DNA of 64,000 nucleotides from Utricularia gibba (lineage: Eukaryota; Streptophyta; Magnoliopsida; Lamiales; Lentibulariaceae). Under the pieces are notes generated by a model. That model ran no database searches and had not been told where the DNA came from. It saw only the letters and a program-made list of their open reading frames with translations. The translations under genes were made by a program, and so were the position numbers. Positions 49,015 through 59,714 of the stretch are shown piece by piece (position 1 is the stretch's first letter; every line of letters starts with the position of its first letter). The stretch is taken from positions 3,906,001-3,970,000 of the forward strand of contig NEEC01000004.1 of NCBI GenBank assembly GCA_002189035.1. Reading direction: 5' to 3'.

Positions 49015-49437
49015 TCAAAACTCAATCTTCCCACCCTCGGTTGGTTCGCGGTATCCGCATACCTCCAATTTTACATTCAGACTTGCGCAAACGGCCCTGA
49101 ACTTGAGCCTCAATGAATTCATCAGCTCCGTCACCGTTTCATTCTCTGGCTCTGAAATCGGATACTTGCGAAGCAGTTCCTCCATCGTCTGGATGCTTCG
49201 CTGGATACGGGTCGAGAATAAATCGGGTTCGACCCGAATTGCAGAGCTCCACACATCAACGCAGCCTCTGTAGAAGCCCAATTCATGCCCCACTTCGAAT
49301 CCGGTTTTCAGACCTACTTGGCGGCCGTCCTCTCTCCCTGATATCAATCCGTCCGCATAGCCCTCTTTGTAACCTTCTTCGAGATGGGTCTCTTCGATTC
49401 TCACTGCAGATTCGAAGATGTCTTCAATGGCGTCCAT
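49015..49437 (-). CDS. LTO1: LTO1 homologue (ORAOV1 family, Fe-S adaptor for ABCE1)
   Basis: One exon, 140 residues. In yeast and human cells LTO1 pairs with YAE1 as an adaptor that brings the ribosome-recycling ATPase ABCE1/Rli1 to the cytosolic Fe-S assembly (CIA) machinery. The defining deca-GX3 motif is perfect here: ten glycines at every fourth position from Gly22 to Gly58 (EGYKEGYADGLISGREDG and onward). The C-terminus is Ile-Glu-Phe, which fits the C-terminal recognition tripeptide [LIM]-[DES]-[WF] used by clients and adaptors of the CIA targeting complex. The gene is divergent from uL24m with 346 bases between start codons. Confidence 0.9.
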   Translation of the reverse strand: MDAIEDIFESAVRIEETHLEEGYKEGYADGLISGREDGRQVGLKTGFEVGHELGFYRGCVDVWSSAIRVEPDLFSTRIQRSIQTMEELLRKYPISEPENETVTELMNSLRLKFRAVCASLNVKLEVCGYREPTEGGKIEF

Positions 49438-49523
49438 AGTGTAAAGTCTTTCTTCTCGCGATATTTAATTGGACTAAGCAGTAGCGAACTAGTTATATAA
49501 GCCCACTAGCATAAGCCCGAAAT

Positions 49524-49531
49524 TGGGCCCA
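49524..49531. promoter_or_regulatory. Site II palindrome TGGGCCCA between LTO1 and uL24m
   Basis: A perfect palindromic TGGGCCCA with nearby AGCCCA and AGCCCG words at 49500–49520. It lies in the 346-base divergent promoter and could serve both genes. Confidence 0.55.
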
Positions 49532-49783
49532 GTTGAGGTTTATACAGAACCCTTCAAACCCTGACGATTGCTGGTTTACATTCTACGATTTTTCTTTCGC
49601 CAGTAAAAAGCTGAATTTTTTTAGATCGCTGGTGCAACTGGTGGTGAGGTTTCTTGAACTTGGGTGTTCTTTAATTGATTGAATTGAAAATGTCGTGATT
49701 CCATGGTTTATGATATTTGTTTGAACGTGGATGAATCAAATGAGCCTTTTCGAATTCTCAGAGTGGTGAACTGAAGGGGAAAT

Positions 49784-50852
49784 ATGGGGTGGAAGGCGGC
49801 ACAGAAGCTGATTCAGAACTGGAAAATCCTTAGGGGTGATAACGTGAGTAGGTCTATATGTTTTTCTCTTTAATTTCTCAAGTTTCTCCTCAATAACTCT
49901 TCCATTTGATGCAGGTTATGATTATCAGGGGAAAGGATAAAGGAGAAACTGGGGTTATTAAACGTGTTATTCGATCTCAAAACCGTGTCATTGTTGAGGG
50001 CAAGAACTTGGTAAGCTGTGCCATTCACTTGAGAGGAACTATGATCAGTCTTAATCTGTCGTCATTACGAAGATTATTTGGCTTATGGAGATGAAAATGT
50101 ATTTGGGTGCGACATGTACTATTGAATGTGCCCCTTGAGAGTTTCAGCCGCATTCATGTATAATTTAATATGCGGTGGCTTTTTAGCTCATTTCTGTAGC
50201 TTGTGGTGAAGCAATGCAGTGTACATTGTTTTCTGACGTTCAACGTGAATCCAATAGGTGAAGAAGCATATCAAGCAAGGACAGGGACATGAAGGAGGGA
50301 TTTTCTCAGTAGAAGCCCCTCTTCATGTTTCTAATGTCCAGGTTCTAGATCCAGTCACAGGGTGAGATTCAAATGGTTCCATTTTAGTCCCATTTCTGCA
50401 TGGCGGCCATGTCTGATTTGATCTTCTCCAGGAAGCCCTGCAAGATTGGTATTAAGTACTTGGAAGATGGTAACAAGGTGCGTGTATCACGAGGTATCGG
50501 AACATCAGGGTCCATAATTCCCCGTCCTGAGATCTTGAAGATAAGATCCACACCGAGACCAACCATTGGTATCATATCTTCTACTTCTTAATTTTTTCAT
50601 TTGCCTTTGTTACTAGTTTGGGTCATTCTTGAGATCATTTCACTGAAGGGATAAATTTTTTCATTTCCAAATTCTAATAAGACAAATCTGATCTCAATGT
50701 CGATGTTCAACTTGCTGATTTTTGAAGTTAAGTAGTTGTGATGTTCTTTTATCCTCTCTTTTCCTACAGTTGGTCCCAAGGATACACCAATGGATTTGGT
50801 GCTCGAGAAGACGTACGATGTGAAAACTGGTATGGGAATGCCAGATCTTTGA
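49784..50852 (+). CDS. Mitochondrial-type large-subunit ribosomal protein uL24 (KOW domain)
   Basis: Five exons in phase: 49784–49843, 49915–50010, 50258–50361, 50432–50568 and 50770–50852, giving 159 residues. uL24 is an early-assembly protein of the large ribosomal subunit. The KOW motif is at about residues 21–40 ([18 protein letters not shown]), followed by [36 protein letters not shown] and [19 protein letters not shown]. The short basic-amphipathic opening [20 protein letters not shown] and the tail GMGMPDL resemble the plant KOW-domain protein I associate with mitochondria (Arabidopsis AT5G23535, from memory). A mitochondrial location is inferred, not shown. No defects seen. Confidence 0.9.
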
Positions 50853-52150
50853 TCTAGAATGGTAAATGAATCCATATATCATCAGTCCTCTCGAAATTTG
50901 AATGATGCTTTAGACAAATGGAAGTCGTAGTCTTCTTTTAACATTTTGAGAAGCAAGTGAAGCCTGGAAGTGAATCAGCTCCCAAGTCTCTGAAACTAAC
51001 AATAAAAGAGGAATTTTCGGTATTGGATATTCACTCCTTTACAAAACGTTAGACATATAACTTGAAAAAGCTGGTATTCCCTAAACAGCTTGTATATTGG
51101 AAAGCAGACTCTCTAAATTTACTGAAAGTAGGACACCATGGAAACAGCAGAAGTTCAAGACCCGCCTCCTACATAGTATTTTGCATGCATTCTGTATCTC
51201 CCCTTGCTGCTCCCATAGGCAAGAGGAATGTTGCTGGAGAGGGGAAAATGCTCCCGATCTTATGACACTGTTAGCAGTTGGGTGATGATCCTTCGGTGTT
51301 GGGGCAATCCCCAGCCGTGTGTCCGAACTCATACATTTGAAGCAGTCGGCTGATTAACCGAACCCACTACTGGATGTTGGGGCAACTCTGTTGTTGGTAT
51401 AGCCACTTCCATAGGAATGTGGTAGACCATAACTTGGACCAGGGCATTTTACATTGTCACCCTTTGAATCCATTGAAGGATTTCCAATGTCACCGTCTTT
51501 AACGCTGCTGTCGGAGGCAGACTAACCTGCGGAATCGACATTACCTTGTATGATGGCATCATGCTTCCATCTAGTAGAATAGTTCAAAATTATTATTTTT
51601 TTTTATAGATAATTGTATTAAGTTTTTTTCTTTCCAATTTGCATCAAACAAAACTTTAAACTGTTAAAATATTTGAATTCATCAACGACATCAATAATTT
51701 CATTTTAACCATCTTATGCTAAAAGATTTAAAATATGAACATAACAACAAAAATGAAATAGTGAACATTCTGTAGATAATTTTTTCCTATCAAAAAGCTT
51801 TTATTGAACATATATATTGTACACTCAGTAAAAGCAACTAGAGATGAGCACACATATGAGTCAACTTGTTGACCTGCAAGTTGACCATTGGATCTCTGAC
51901 TCAAATCCATATAAAATGGATCTGAATTAAGTTGGTTTCTTACGAACATGAGTTGACCTGTAAATATATTAATTTCAAAATCTTTTTTATAAATATATTA
52001 TTCTTTTTTATGATGATGCTAATTAAGATAGATAGGGTTCGATTAAAAAATAAGCAAAAAAAATAAATATCAAGGCATCTTAAGATGATGAACTCCTATT
52101 TCTAAATTATTGAGACTCGCTTCATCACAAAACAATGAACGTGATACTTA
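50853..52150. other. uL24m 3' flank and AT-rich spacer
   Basis: The first few hundred bases are probably 3' UTR and downstream flank. Short frames at 51062–51332 match nothing. The rest is AT-rich spacer up to the MITE. Confidence 0.45.
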
Positions 52151-52451
52151 GGGTGTAGTTTGTGTGACTGAATCAATAACTTCTACTTAATTTATAATTA
52201 GAAGTTATTGTACAAGTAGATACCAAATAAGTAGAAGTAATATATTAAGTAACCTACTTATTCAATAAGTCACATTTTATCAACTTATGTGTGATAAGTT
52301 GCTGAAATAGTTAAAATTGAAATAAATTACAAATAATTAGAAGTAGAAGTATAAGTTAAGTTTTTGAACAAGTAAAAATATTATGTAAAACACTTAATTT
52401 TACTTTTAATTTAAGTTATAAGTTGTAAAATAAATCATACAGACTACACCC
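52151..52451. mobile_element. Tourist-type MITE (Harbinger-related)
   Basis: A 301-base element between TTA direct repeats (52148–52150 and 52452–52454). The ends are inverted: GGGTGTAGTTTGTGTGA on the left and GGGTGTAGTCTGTATGA as the reverse complement on the right. Internal sequence is AT-rich and non-coding, and further inner segments also fold back (AAGTAGAAGTTATT-type words). Confidence 0.82.
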
Positions 52452-52664
52452 TTAGCTTCTGAAATAAATTTACTAGAAGCTATGATTCAGTTCAGAACTC
52501 GACGCTCCTCTGATTTCAGATTCAAGTTTCACCCAGCACTCACACGGGTTCCATACTTCGGTATGCAGCTTCCTCGATTATCAGCACAATGGTGGCCTAG
52601 ACTACGTTGGTTCAACTGAATTACAGCCGAATTCTTTTGCAAATATCTTAAGTCAGTGCCAGTC

Positions 52665-54448
52665 CTAGGCATCCTGAAACCCATGTCAACAGAGCTTACA
52701 AAATAATATGAGAGGAAGCACGTACAAGGTTAAGGACTGAGTTCAGAGCCACAAATGGCCTTTTGATGCAACGTTGTGGGATTCAAAAAGCATCAATCAA
52801 CGTAGGATAGAATGAATATTTAGGATGAGATGGTCAGACTACGGATGAGGATTGTAGCATGAGTTTGTGGTCGTTAACTGCAAAAATGGAAACTATGTGC
52901 TGTTTATGATGAAAAAGGTTGCCCTCTTATCGAAATCATGGAAGAGGAAAATTTAACATGAAATCTAACCTTATGTAAAAGACTCTCAGCTGCAGCCATG
53001 TCTTGTTTTTCTTTGTTGAGGGCCTCCAACTCTTCTTTGATCCTCTGATGTTGCTCTTCCGCCTAAGAAGTATAAAGGTGGTTTGTGAACTAAACTTAGG
53101 CAGTGGAAATGGTAGAATTAATGTATCCAGTGATGAAATATTTCAAAGATTACAAAGTGCTGATAAACTAATCACCTCCTCCAAGCGCCTTCTCAAAGTG
53201 TTAACCTCATTCTTCTTTGCTTCAGCTAAGGCTTCCACTACTCTTCCAATATTGGTTCTGAACTCAAAAGTGCATCAAATGAAACGCGGGTAGGGGGCGA
53301 ATACTTAGAAATGACATGTGAATCAAGACTACAGGCTTCATCATTTTTTTTAGAAGAAACAATAAAAACATGCGGGAGCAACACTGTTCCGATGGTATTC
53401 AAAGGATGGAAATCGTACTCTTCAGAAGAAAGTGGATCCAGATTATATGCCTCGATGAGCTCATCAGCAATGTCAAGAGCTTTACCAACCTGCAGGATCA
53501 ATAAAATGTTTCACGTCAATAGTATGTAAGCTTTTTTCAGCAAAAGAAATGAAATTTGCAAGAAACTGTAGTAATCATCAGGGTAATGAATCGGGGAAAG
53601 GTAGAAGATAGACTTGCAGCGGTCCTTTTGGCATCAGAATTCTCCACTCACAACAGTGCATCAGGGCCAATACAGAACAAATAATTACCAAAGATTACCT
53701 GCGTCTCCAACATTATTGAGTCAAACTCATCCTGAGAAATGCAAGACAGAACAGTGTCAACGCTAGATGCTTGTTCAAATTAGTAACCATTTGAGTTCTT
53801 CAAAAGAAGATTTCCGCTTACCTCCAGACCTTGATGTGCAGAGGTAATGACCTGGAGAAGATTCAAGGTAACGAAAGTCAAGATTTGGAAATAGAAACAT
53901 ATGTTTCACATTTTAGCTAAACACAAATCGGGCTACCAAAACTGCCCTAAGGGGGCTAATACAATGAACACCCATCAAATGTTTACCCTGACTATTCAAT
54001 ACTTTCCATTACTATATTAAGAAAAGTAGATACAAGGTTAACAAAAGGAAAATCAAATTTACCCGAATAAAAAGCTGGCGAAGGCGGTTTTTCTCAGAAT
54101 CGGTAAACTTCGGAAAGGCCTTTCGAAATTCCTGTAGAAAAAAAGACCAAGGCAATCGATTCTCTGAAATTCGTAAAAAAAAAAAAAAAATATCCTCTCA
54201 GAATCCATTTTAGATGCAGTAGTCAACTCCATAAACTGATTTTGGCCCCAAAATCGACTTTCCTAATGGTTATAAGAGACCCCAAAACACGAAAAGACGA
54301 AGCGAGTGTGAAGCAGGACTTAATTTCCATGAGAAATTGAGGCTCATACCTCATCGGAGCAAGAAGTCAACAAGCAACGGAGCGCGCGCTTGAAAGACTT
54401 CTTCAGATTCAGCTGCCTGGATCCAGGAAGCGATGCATTTTTGTCCAT
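52665..54448 (-). CDS. Probable kinetochore protein NNF1/PMF1-like
   Basis: Eight coding exons, from the right: 54350–54448, 54063–54131, 53822–53851, 53699–53731, 53385–53489, 53176–53262, 52970–53062 and 52665–52673, giving 174 residues, all in whole codons. Blocks: LKKSFKRALRCLLTSCSDE, EFRKAFPKFTDSEKNRLRQL, VITSAHQGLEDEFDSIMLET, VGKALDIADELIEAY, then a heptad-like coiled coil RTNIGRVVEALAEAKKNEV and KEELEALNKEKQDM. This layout (short helical head, coiled-coil tail) and the FP–F opening fit plant NNF1 of the MIS12 kinetochore complex. I assign the family from memory, so moderately. The donor at 53384 and the acceptor at 53263 are uncertain: read through without that intron, the protein would stop after EPILEE at 53238. 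Confidence 0.6.
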
Positions 54449-54762
54449 TTCTCAGCCTTTTTCTCCCCCCAAGGCGGGAAGCAGCAGAAAAGAATCGTAA
54501 TGGGCTTCCTCTCAATCACATTTAAAATATAAAATATTTTTTTGATTTTTTTAATATCCAGATTTTTGTTTAAATGATGTCCGAATATTATCATAAATTC
54601 GACAATTGTGATAAGAAATCATCCTGTTAGAGAAACAGGATTCTAGTTGGATGAATTTTCAACTTATCTTGTTTATTCTTAGAAGTTATTGGTGAAAAGT
54701 AAACCCAAAACAAATAACACAAGATTTGTGGTGAATGGAAACCCAAGAACCAAAAGAAAGAA

Positions 54763-54915
54763 GGGGATTTTACACAAATAATCATGTTTTCAGAATTCAT
54801 TCCTTATCATCCAAACCATGTTTGTCATTTTATACAACTCAATCATTTTAATCATTAAAATATTACATTCATAATTTATCATTTTATATGTTATTAAAAT
54901 AATACTATTTGTTAA
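54763..54915. repeat. MULE-2 left TIR
   Basis: Reverse-complement match to 58120–58272, with high identity across about 150 bases. Confidence 0.85.
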
Positions 54916-55208
54916 AGTTAAAATTCATGCCCCATATTTCTTATTTAATAAATTATTATACATTAATAAAATAATATATTTATAATTTATTATTTTATAT
55001 ATTAATAAAATAATAATATTTGTTTATCTCAAACTATCAAAACTTTCTCCAAAAAATTCTCAAGAAAATACAGAAATGAGGCTTCAAAAAATTTTAATAA
55101 ATTACAAAATAAAATAAGATTATAGGTTTTGATTGTTACCAAATCTATCTTCAAAAAGAGGAAATCATAATTCTAGGTTTTTTTATTATTATTATTTGAA
55201 GTATGAAA

Positions 55209-57207
55209 TCACCAGTACTCATCCATTTGAAGAGTTGGTGGAAACAAAGGGCTATGATAAGGCCTTTGATCGAGCAGGTGTTGGATGATGCGTCTATGGA
55301 CAATTCGATCATCACAGAGTGAACAACGATCCCCAGTTCTAGAACCTATCAACACAAAGTTAACACAAGGATGAAAAGTGTCTATGGAATGAATCATTCC
55401 ATTAGGGGACTCTAATAAATCGATTGTGCACCATGGCAATCACTCTGTACTAGAGGATACAACTTGCTTTACTTATTTGCTCTTCTATGATATCGACGTC
55501 CACCCATACAACTTGGAAATAGGATTGTTTTGTCACAACATGCACCTGTTTTTGATACATATCTTCCTGGATTATACATCAAATGAAATGGTGCATGTCA
55601 TCTTTTAGTTGGAGGTAATGGGGGGCTAAATTGCTTTGACCACAACTTTGCACATCGTTCAAATATATCTTCAATCAGTATTGTGATGAGAAGTCTTCGT
55701 GCTCCTCTCAATAAACTATTCATCGATTCTGAAATACTAGTACTAAGAATCTCACACCTGCAATTTGATTCAAAATTGTTAATTAAAGGTAACAAAATTC
55801 AATATAATTAAAGTAAACCATATATTACCTATAACCATCATCCTATGCAAAGGTCCATCGTTTTCTAAAAATCGTAGCAAGATAATCATAAGTATTCTTG
55901 TTTTTCTCTTTTATCTTATTCATGAAAATCTGAAACTTTGATTTTTGGATATCATTGCAGCATTCCAAAATAAATTATGAAAAACCTCTTATTTAAACTT
56001 AGCTCTAAAGTTCTCATGCAAATGTTTTAGAGAATATCGATGAGCTCCTTGTGGCTCTTGAAAGACTTGAAAGCTATTGACTACCTTACGTATCCCTACA
56101 TTTTGATCAAAAATAATACATGTAGCACAAGAATCAGATTTGATAACATGATCCATTAGGTTGCTCAAAAAGCAATACCAAGACTCAAACGATTCTTCCT
56201 CAACAATTCCAAATGCTAAAGTAACAATAACTCTATCACCATCAAGAGTTATCGCAATAAGTAACTTGAGTCGATATTGTGAGTACAAGTGTGTAGCATC
56301 AATAGAGATAATCAGTCGGCAATATTTATAAGCACATATACAAGTTCCAAATGCCCGGAACACACGATGCAACATAGCCTCATCCAAATCTGTATGAAAA
56401 TGATCATATTTAACAATAGTACTTAAAATAAATGAAAATGAACATATTAAATATTTATTCAAACATGTAGAGTAACAACAATATAAAATATATGATATAG
56501 CATCTTGAATAGCTTTTAAACATATTGGCAAGTTAGGTACCGAGGTTTCCCATGTGCCATATAAATCTCAAATATAATGCTTGATTCCAAGTCATGCTTT
56601 CTTATATGTTGATTTAGCATTAAGTTGATTTTTCATCAATGTGATCACATTAAAAACAGTAATATTAGGATCTGTGCAATGACATTTGTTCGCACATTCA
56701 CATGACGAATAGAACAGAACTACTAATGAAACATGTATGAGGTCCATCATACTGTGAAACTACTCAATCCTATATAACTTTATTGAAAATAACTCTAACA
56801 CGCCACATGCATTTCAAAATGGTTTCCCTATGCAAACAATGAATTTCATATTGAGAATTACTTGATTTGTATACCTTGAAAGAGCGTTTCATATTTTCAA
56901 TTACATTGAAGGATAAAACTGTCTTCATTTGTTCTTTATCTCTAAAGTATTTTACATTAAAAAGCTCTTCACATGCATTATCATAGTAAATAAATCGAGT
57001 ATATTCTATTAAAGAATCTGCAAACATTAACTCCATATTAACATAAGGATTGTAATCAACCTCATCACTCCAATCATCATATGACTCATCAATATTATAT
57101 AATATATCATTTTCATCAATATACTTCTCACTACTAGCTTTTTTTTTAGAACTTTCACATGAATTTGAAGAATAGATACGATATGATTGCACACCCTCCA
57201 TCTTCAT
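55209..57207 (-). pseudogene. MuDR-type MULE transposase, fragmented
   Basis: Minus strand, in family order: N-terminal MuDR block KYFRDKEQMKTVLSFNVIEN with WRVRV; transposase core AFGTCICAYKYCRLIISIDA, THLYSQYRLKLLIAITLDGD, LAFGIVEEESFESWYCFL, CIIFDQNVGIRKVV and HRYSLKHLHENF; then CRCEILSTSISESMNSLLRG from the downstream helical part. The SID and FDQ aspartates of the core are present. The pieces lie in separate frames with stops between them (open parts 56770–57207, 55989–56531, 55598–55795). Some gaps could be introns, but I treat it as degraded. Confidence 0.78.
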
Positions 57208-58119
57208 TTTCTAATTCAGTGTCAATATCAGATTCAACAAAATTATTTCTATATTTTATTTATATCTCCTTTATAAATTCTAAGTTTGCAATTTCACTGG
57301 TTCTTGTAAAATAACAATTCAAAGTATAATAATAAAATATATTTTCAAAAAATAAATAATAATAAATTTATCATAATTTAAATTAGAATATACTTGTTTT
57401 TTCACTATGAAAATCTGTTAACAAATTCACAAATGATTGTTTAATAATAACGTACATATCAATACTTGAAATATTACAATATTCATGAAACAAAAATGCT
57501 AAATATCTATCATCAAACTCTAATTGATGAAAAAAGTTTTTTAATTTCCTATTTTCATCATATGCAATATAATTCATAAACACATTTGTAATATGTTTCC
57601 TGTTATAAATATATTTAAAATAAAATAAATTGAAGATAAAAGATTTCCAATTGTAATATCACGTGCCAAATTTGCATAACATTGTAGTGGTTGATTGTAA
57701 TATATAAAATCATTCATTGTACAAATATTTCCACTCTAAAATATTTTTGTTATCACCATGGATGACACCATTATGAAAAAAAATTATGTAAATATCAAAC
57801 ATAAAAATAAGTAATTATAATTAAAAATGGAACCAACAATCATTAAAAATTTCTTTCTTTAACAAAAAAAAGAATGGAATAAAATCATATTTATGTTTTT
57901 GAAACCCTACAAAATAAAATTTATACTTGTATCATCTTATAAATTGGGTTTGGTTGTTGGGATTTCTTTTAATTGCAATTTGTGAAGGTAATATATAGAA
58001 AATGAAGTATTCAAGGAAGATGAAGTGTGAAATCAACCGATTAGCTCCCTCGGAGTCCGGCGAATTTCAAGAAGTTAAGGCACGATTTTAACTTTTGGGG
58101 CAAATTGGATAGGTGGGAT

Positions 58120-58272
58120 AAATAAATCGTATTATTTTAGTAATATACAAAATGATGAATTATAAATGTAGTATTTTAATGATTAAAATAGTTGAGTTGT
58201 ATAAAATGACAAACATGGTTAGGATGATGGTGAATGTATTATGAAAACATTGACTATTTGTGTAAAATTCCC
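58120..58272. repeat. MULE-2 right TIR
   Basis: Mate of 54763–54915 in inverted orientation. Confidence 0.85.
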
Positions 58273-59714
58273 GAAGAAATAACAATTATTTTACTAGTAA
58301 CACAAAGCAATCAATAAATATAAAATTTAAATCACACCACCATTAAGATAATCAACACAATAGGTACAAAAACAGAACTCTCTTTATAATTTAACATGAA
58401 CGTAATTTATCATGAACTTGATAAGAGATTAAACTATTTTCTTTTGGAGATGAATCAAGCCCAAGTCTTTCTCTCAAGATTGATCACTTGTGGTAAAGAT
58501 AAATCCTCTTATTTTATTATGTGAAATGGTCCAATCTTTATGCTTTATTGGTGGTGGCTCACACCAACTTTTTCATACACTTATTACATATGTGGTGGTA
58601 ACTCCACATATATGAATATGTGGATAGCTCCAACTCACTTGTTGGACTTTATGTTTGGGTCTAAATTTCTATTAAATATTATTTGAAGTAATTCAATTAC
58701 TTCAACAAAGTGAGTTTATTTTAAAAAATATTATCTATTTTATATATTATTTGAAAATAATAATTTTCTAAAAGACAACTATCTTCTTAAAAAATTTTAA
58801 TTTATTATTTGAATTTAAAATATAAAAAACATAAACATATCATGGTCACAATGAGATAATATAATTGGGATAAGAGAGAGACTCATGATCTTCATTAGTT
58901 TTGACACTATTAATGTTAAAGGCTCTTGATTGATTAATTTTAGGGATATATGACTTAGCAATTTTTTCCAAAGATTGTTGAACATAAGAATCATGCAATG
59001 ATGTTGGAGTTTCATTTAATGTTATGTTTGATACTGGTGTTTATAGACTTTGTAATGTTGTTGATTTATTCGTAAATAAAATTAAGAAGAATCAAAGAAT
59101 GAACTTGAGAAGAAAATATGAAATATCATGATTTCACTTGTAGTTGTTTGGTTATTAGTATTAGTTTCTCCATTTATTACTATCATGGTGGAGTAGATTA
59201 CTCATGTTGTTGATATGTAAAATACACTATCTTAGATATAGATATTCTGAATCTGATATAAGTTGAAGAAAAAATTGATGATTGCAAATAAGGAGAAAAA
59301 TAGTTTTTAATATATATACAAGACTAAATGAATGTGGGCTGACTTGAATCATTTAAACATATACTTAAGAAATCCTCTAATTTCAATAATGGCCCCTCAA
59401 TTCTCCGGCAATATGATTTTTACCCTTCATTAGTTGCATACGGGGGCTTATTTGGAATTATTTGCCTTTTAAATACCAAGAATTAACCACTTCCACATTC
59501 AGAAAATGGACCTTTATGTTGGGCCATCAAACCAGCCCAAATTGTTGGCCCAGTAACCTCTCGTCGTCAGCAACAACCTCTGTTTCGGAACAGAAGTGTC
59601 GTCCGTCCCCGCCCCGTCCCTCTCCCCGAACCCTCAAAAACCTTCATAAACCTCTTCCTTTCGGTAAATCTCAAAGTCCTTTCCTCTCCTTTTTCATTCG
59701 CAATTTCTTGGTAC
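58273..59714. other. AT-rich spacer and LAS1 promoter/leader
   Basis: 58273–59450 shows no supportable gene; the 66-codon minus-strand frame at 58815–59015 has no domain. 59460–59714 is GC-richer promoter and leader of LAS1. Confidence 0.5.
59520..59552. promoter_or_regulatory. Site II cluster upstream of LAS1
   Basis: TGGGCC at 59520, AGCCCA near 59534 and GGCCCA at 59547 lie about 165–195 bases before the ATG. The motif type is the same as in the DPH1 and LTO1/uL24m promoters. Confidence 0.55.

Larger units (their letters stand above)
54763..58272 (-). mobile_element. Mutator-like element with long TIRs (MULE-2)
   Basis: Terminal inverted repeats of about 150 bases (54763–54915 and 58120–58272) begin GGGGATTTTACACAAATA and GGGAATTTTACACAAATA. 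They share CCATGTTTGTCATTTTATAC and TTTTAATCATTAAAATA. A MuDR-type transposase remnant lies between them on the minus strand. I could not identify a clean 9-base target duplication. Confidence 0.85.
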
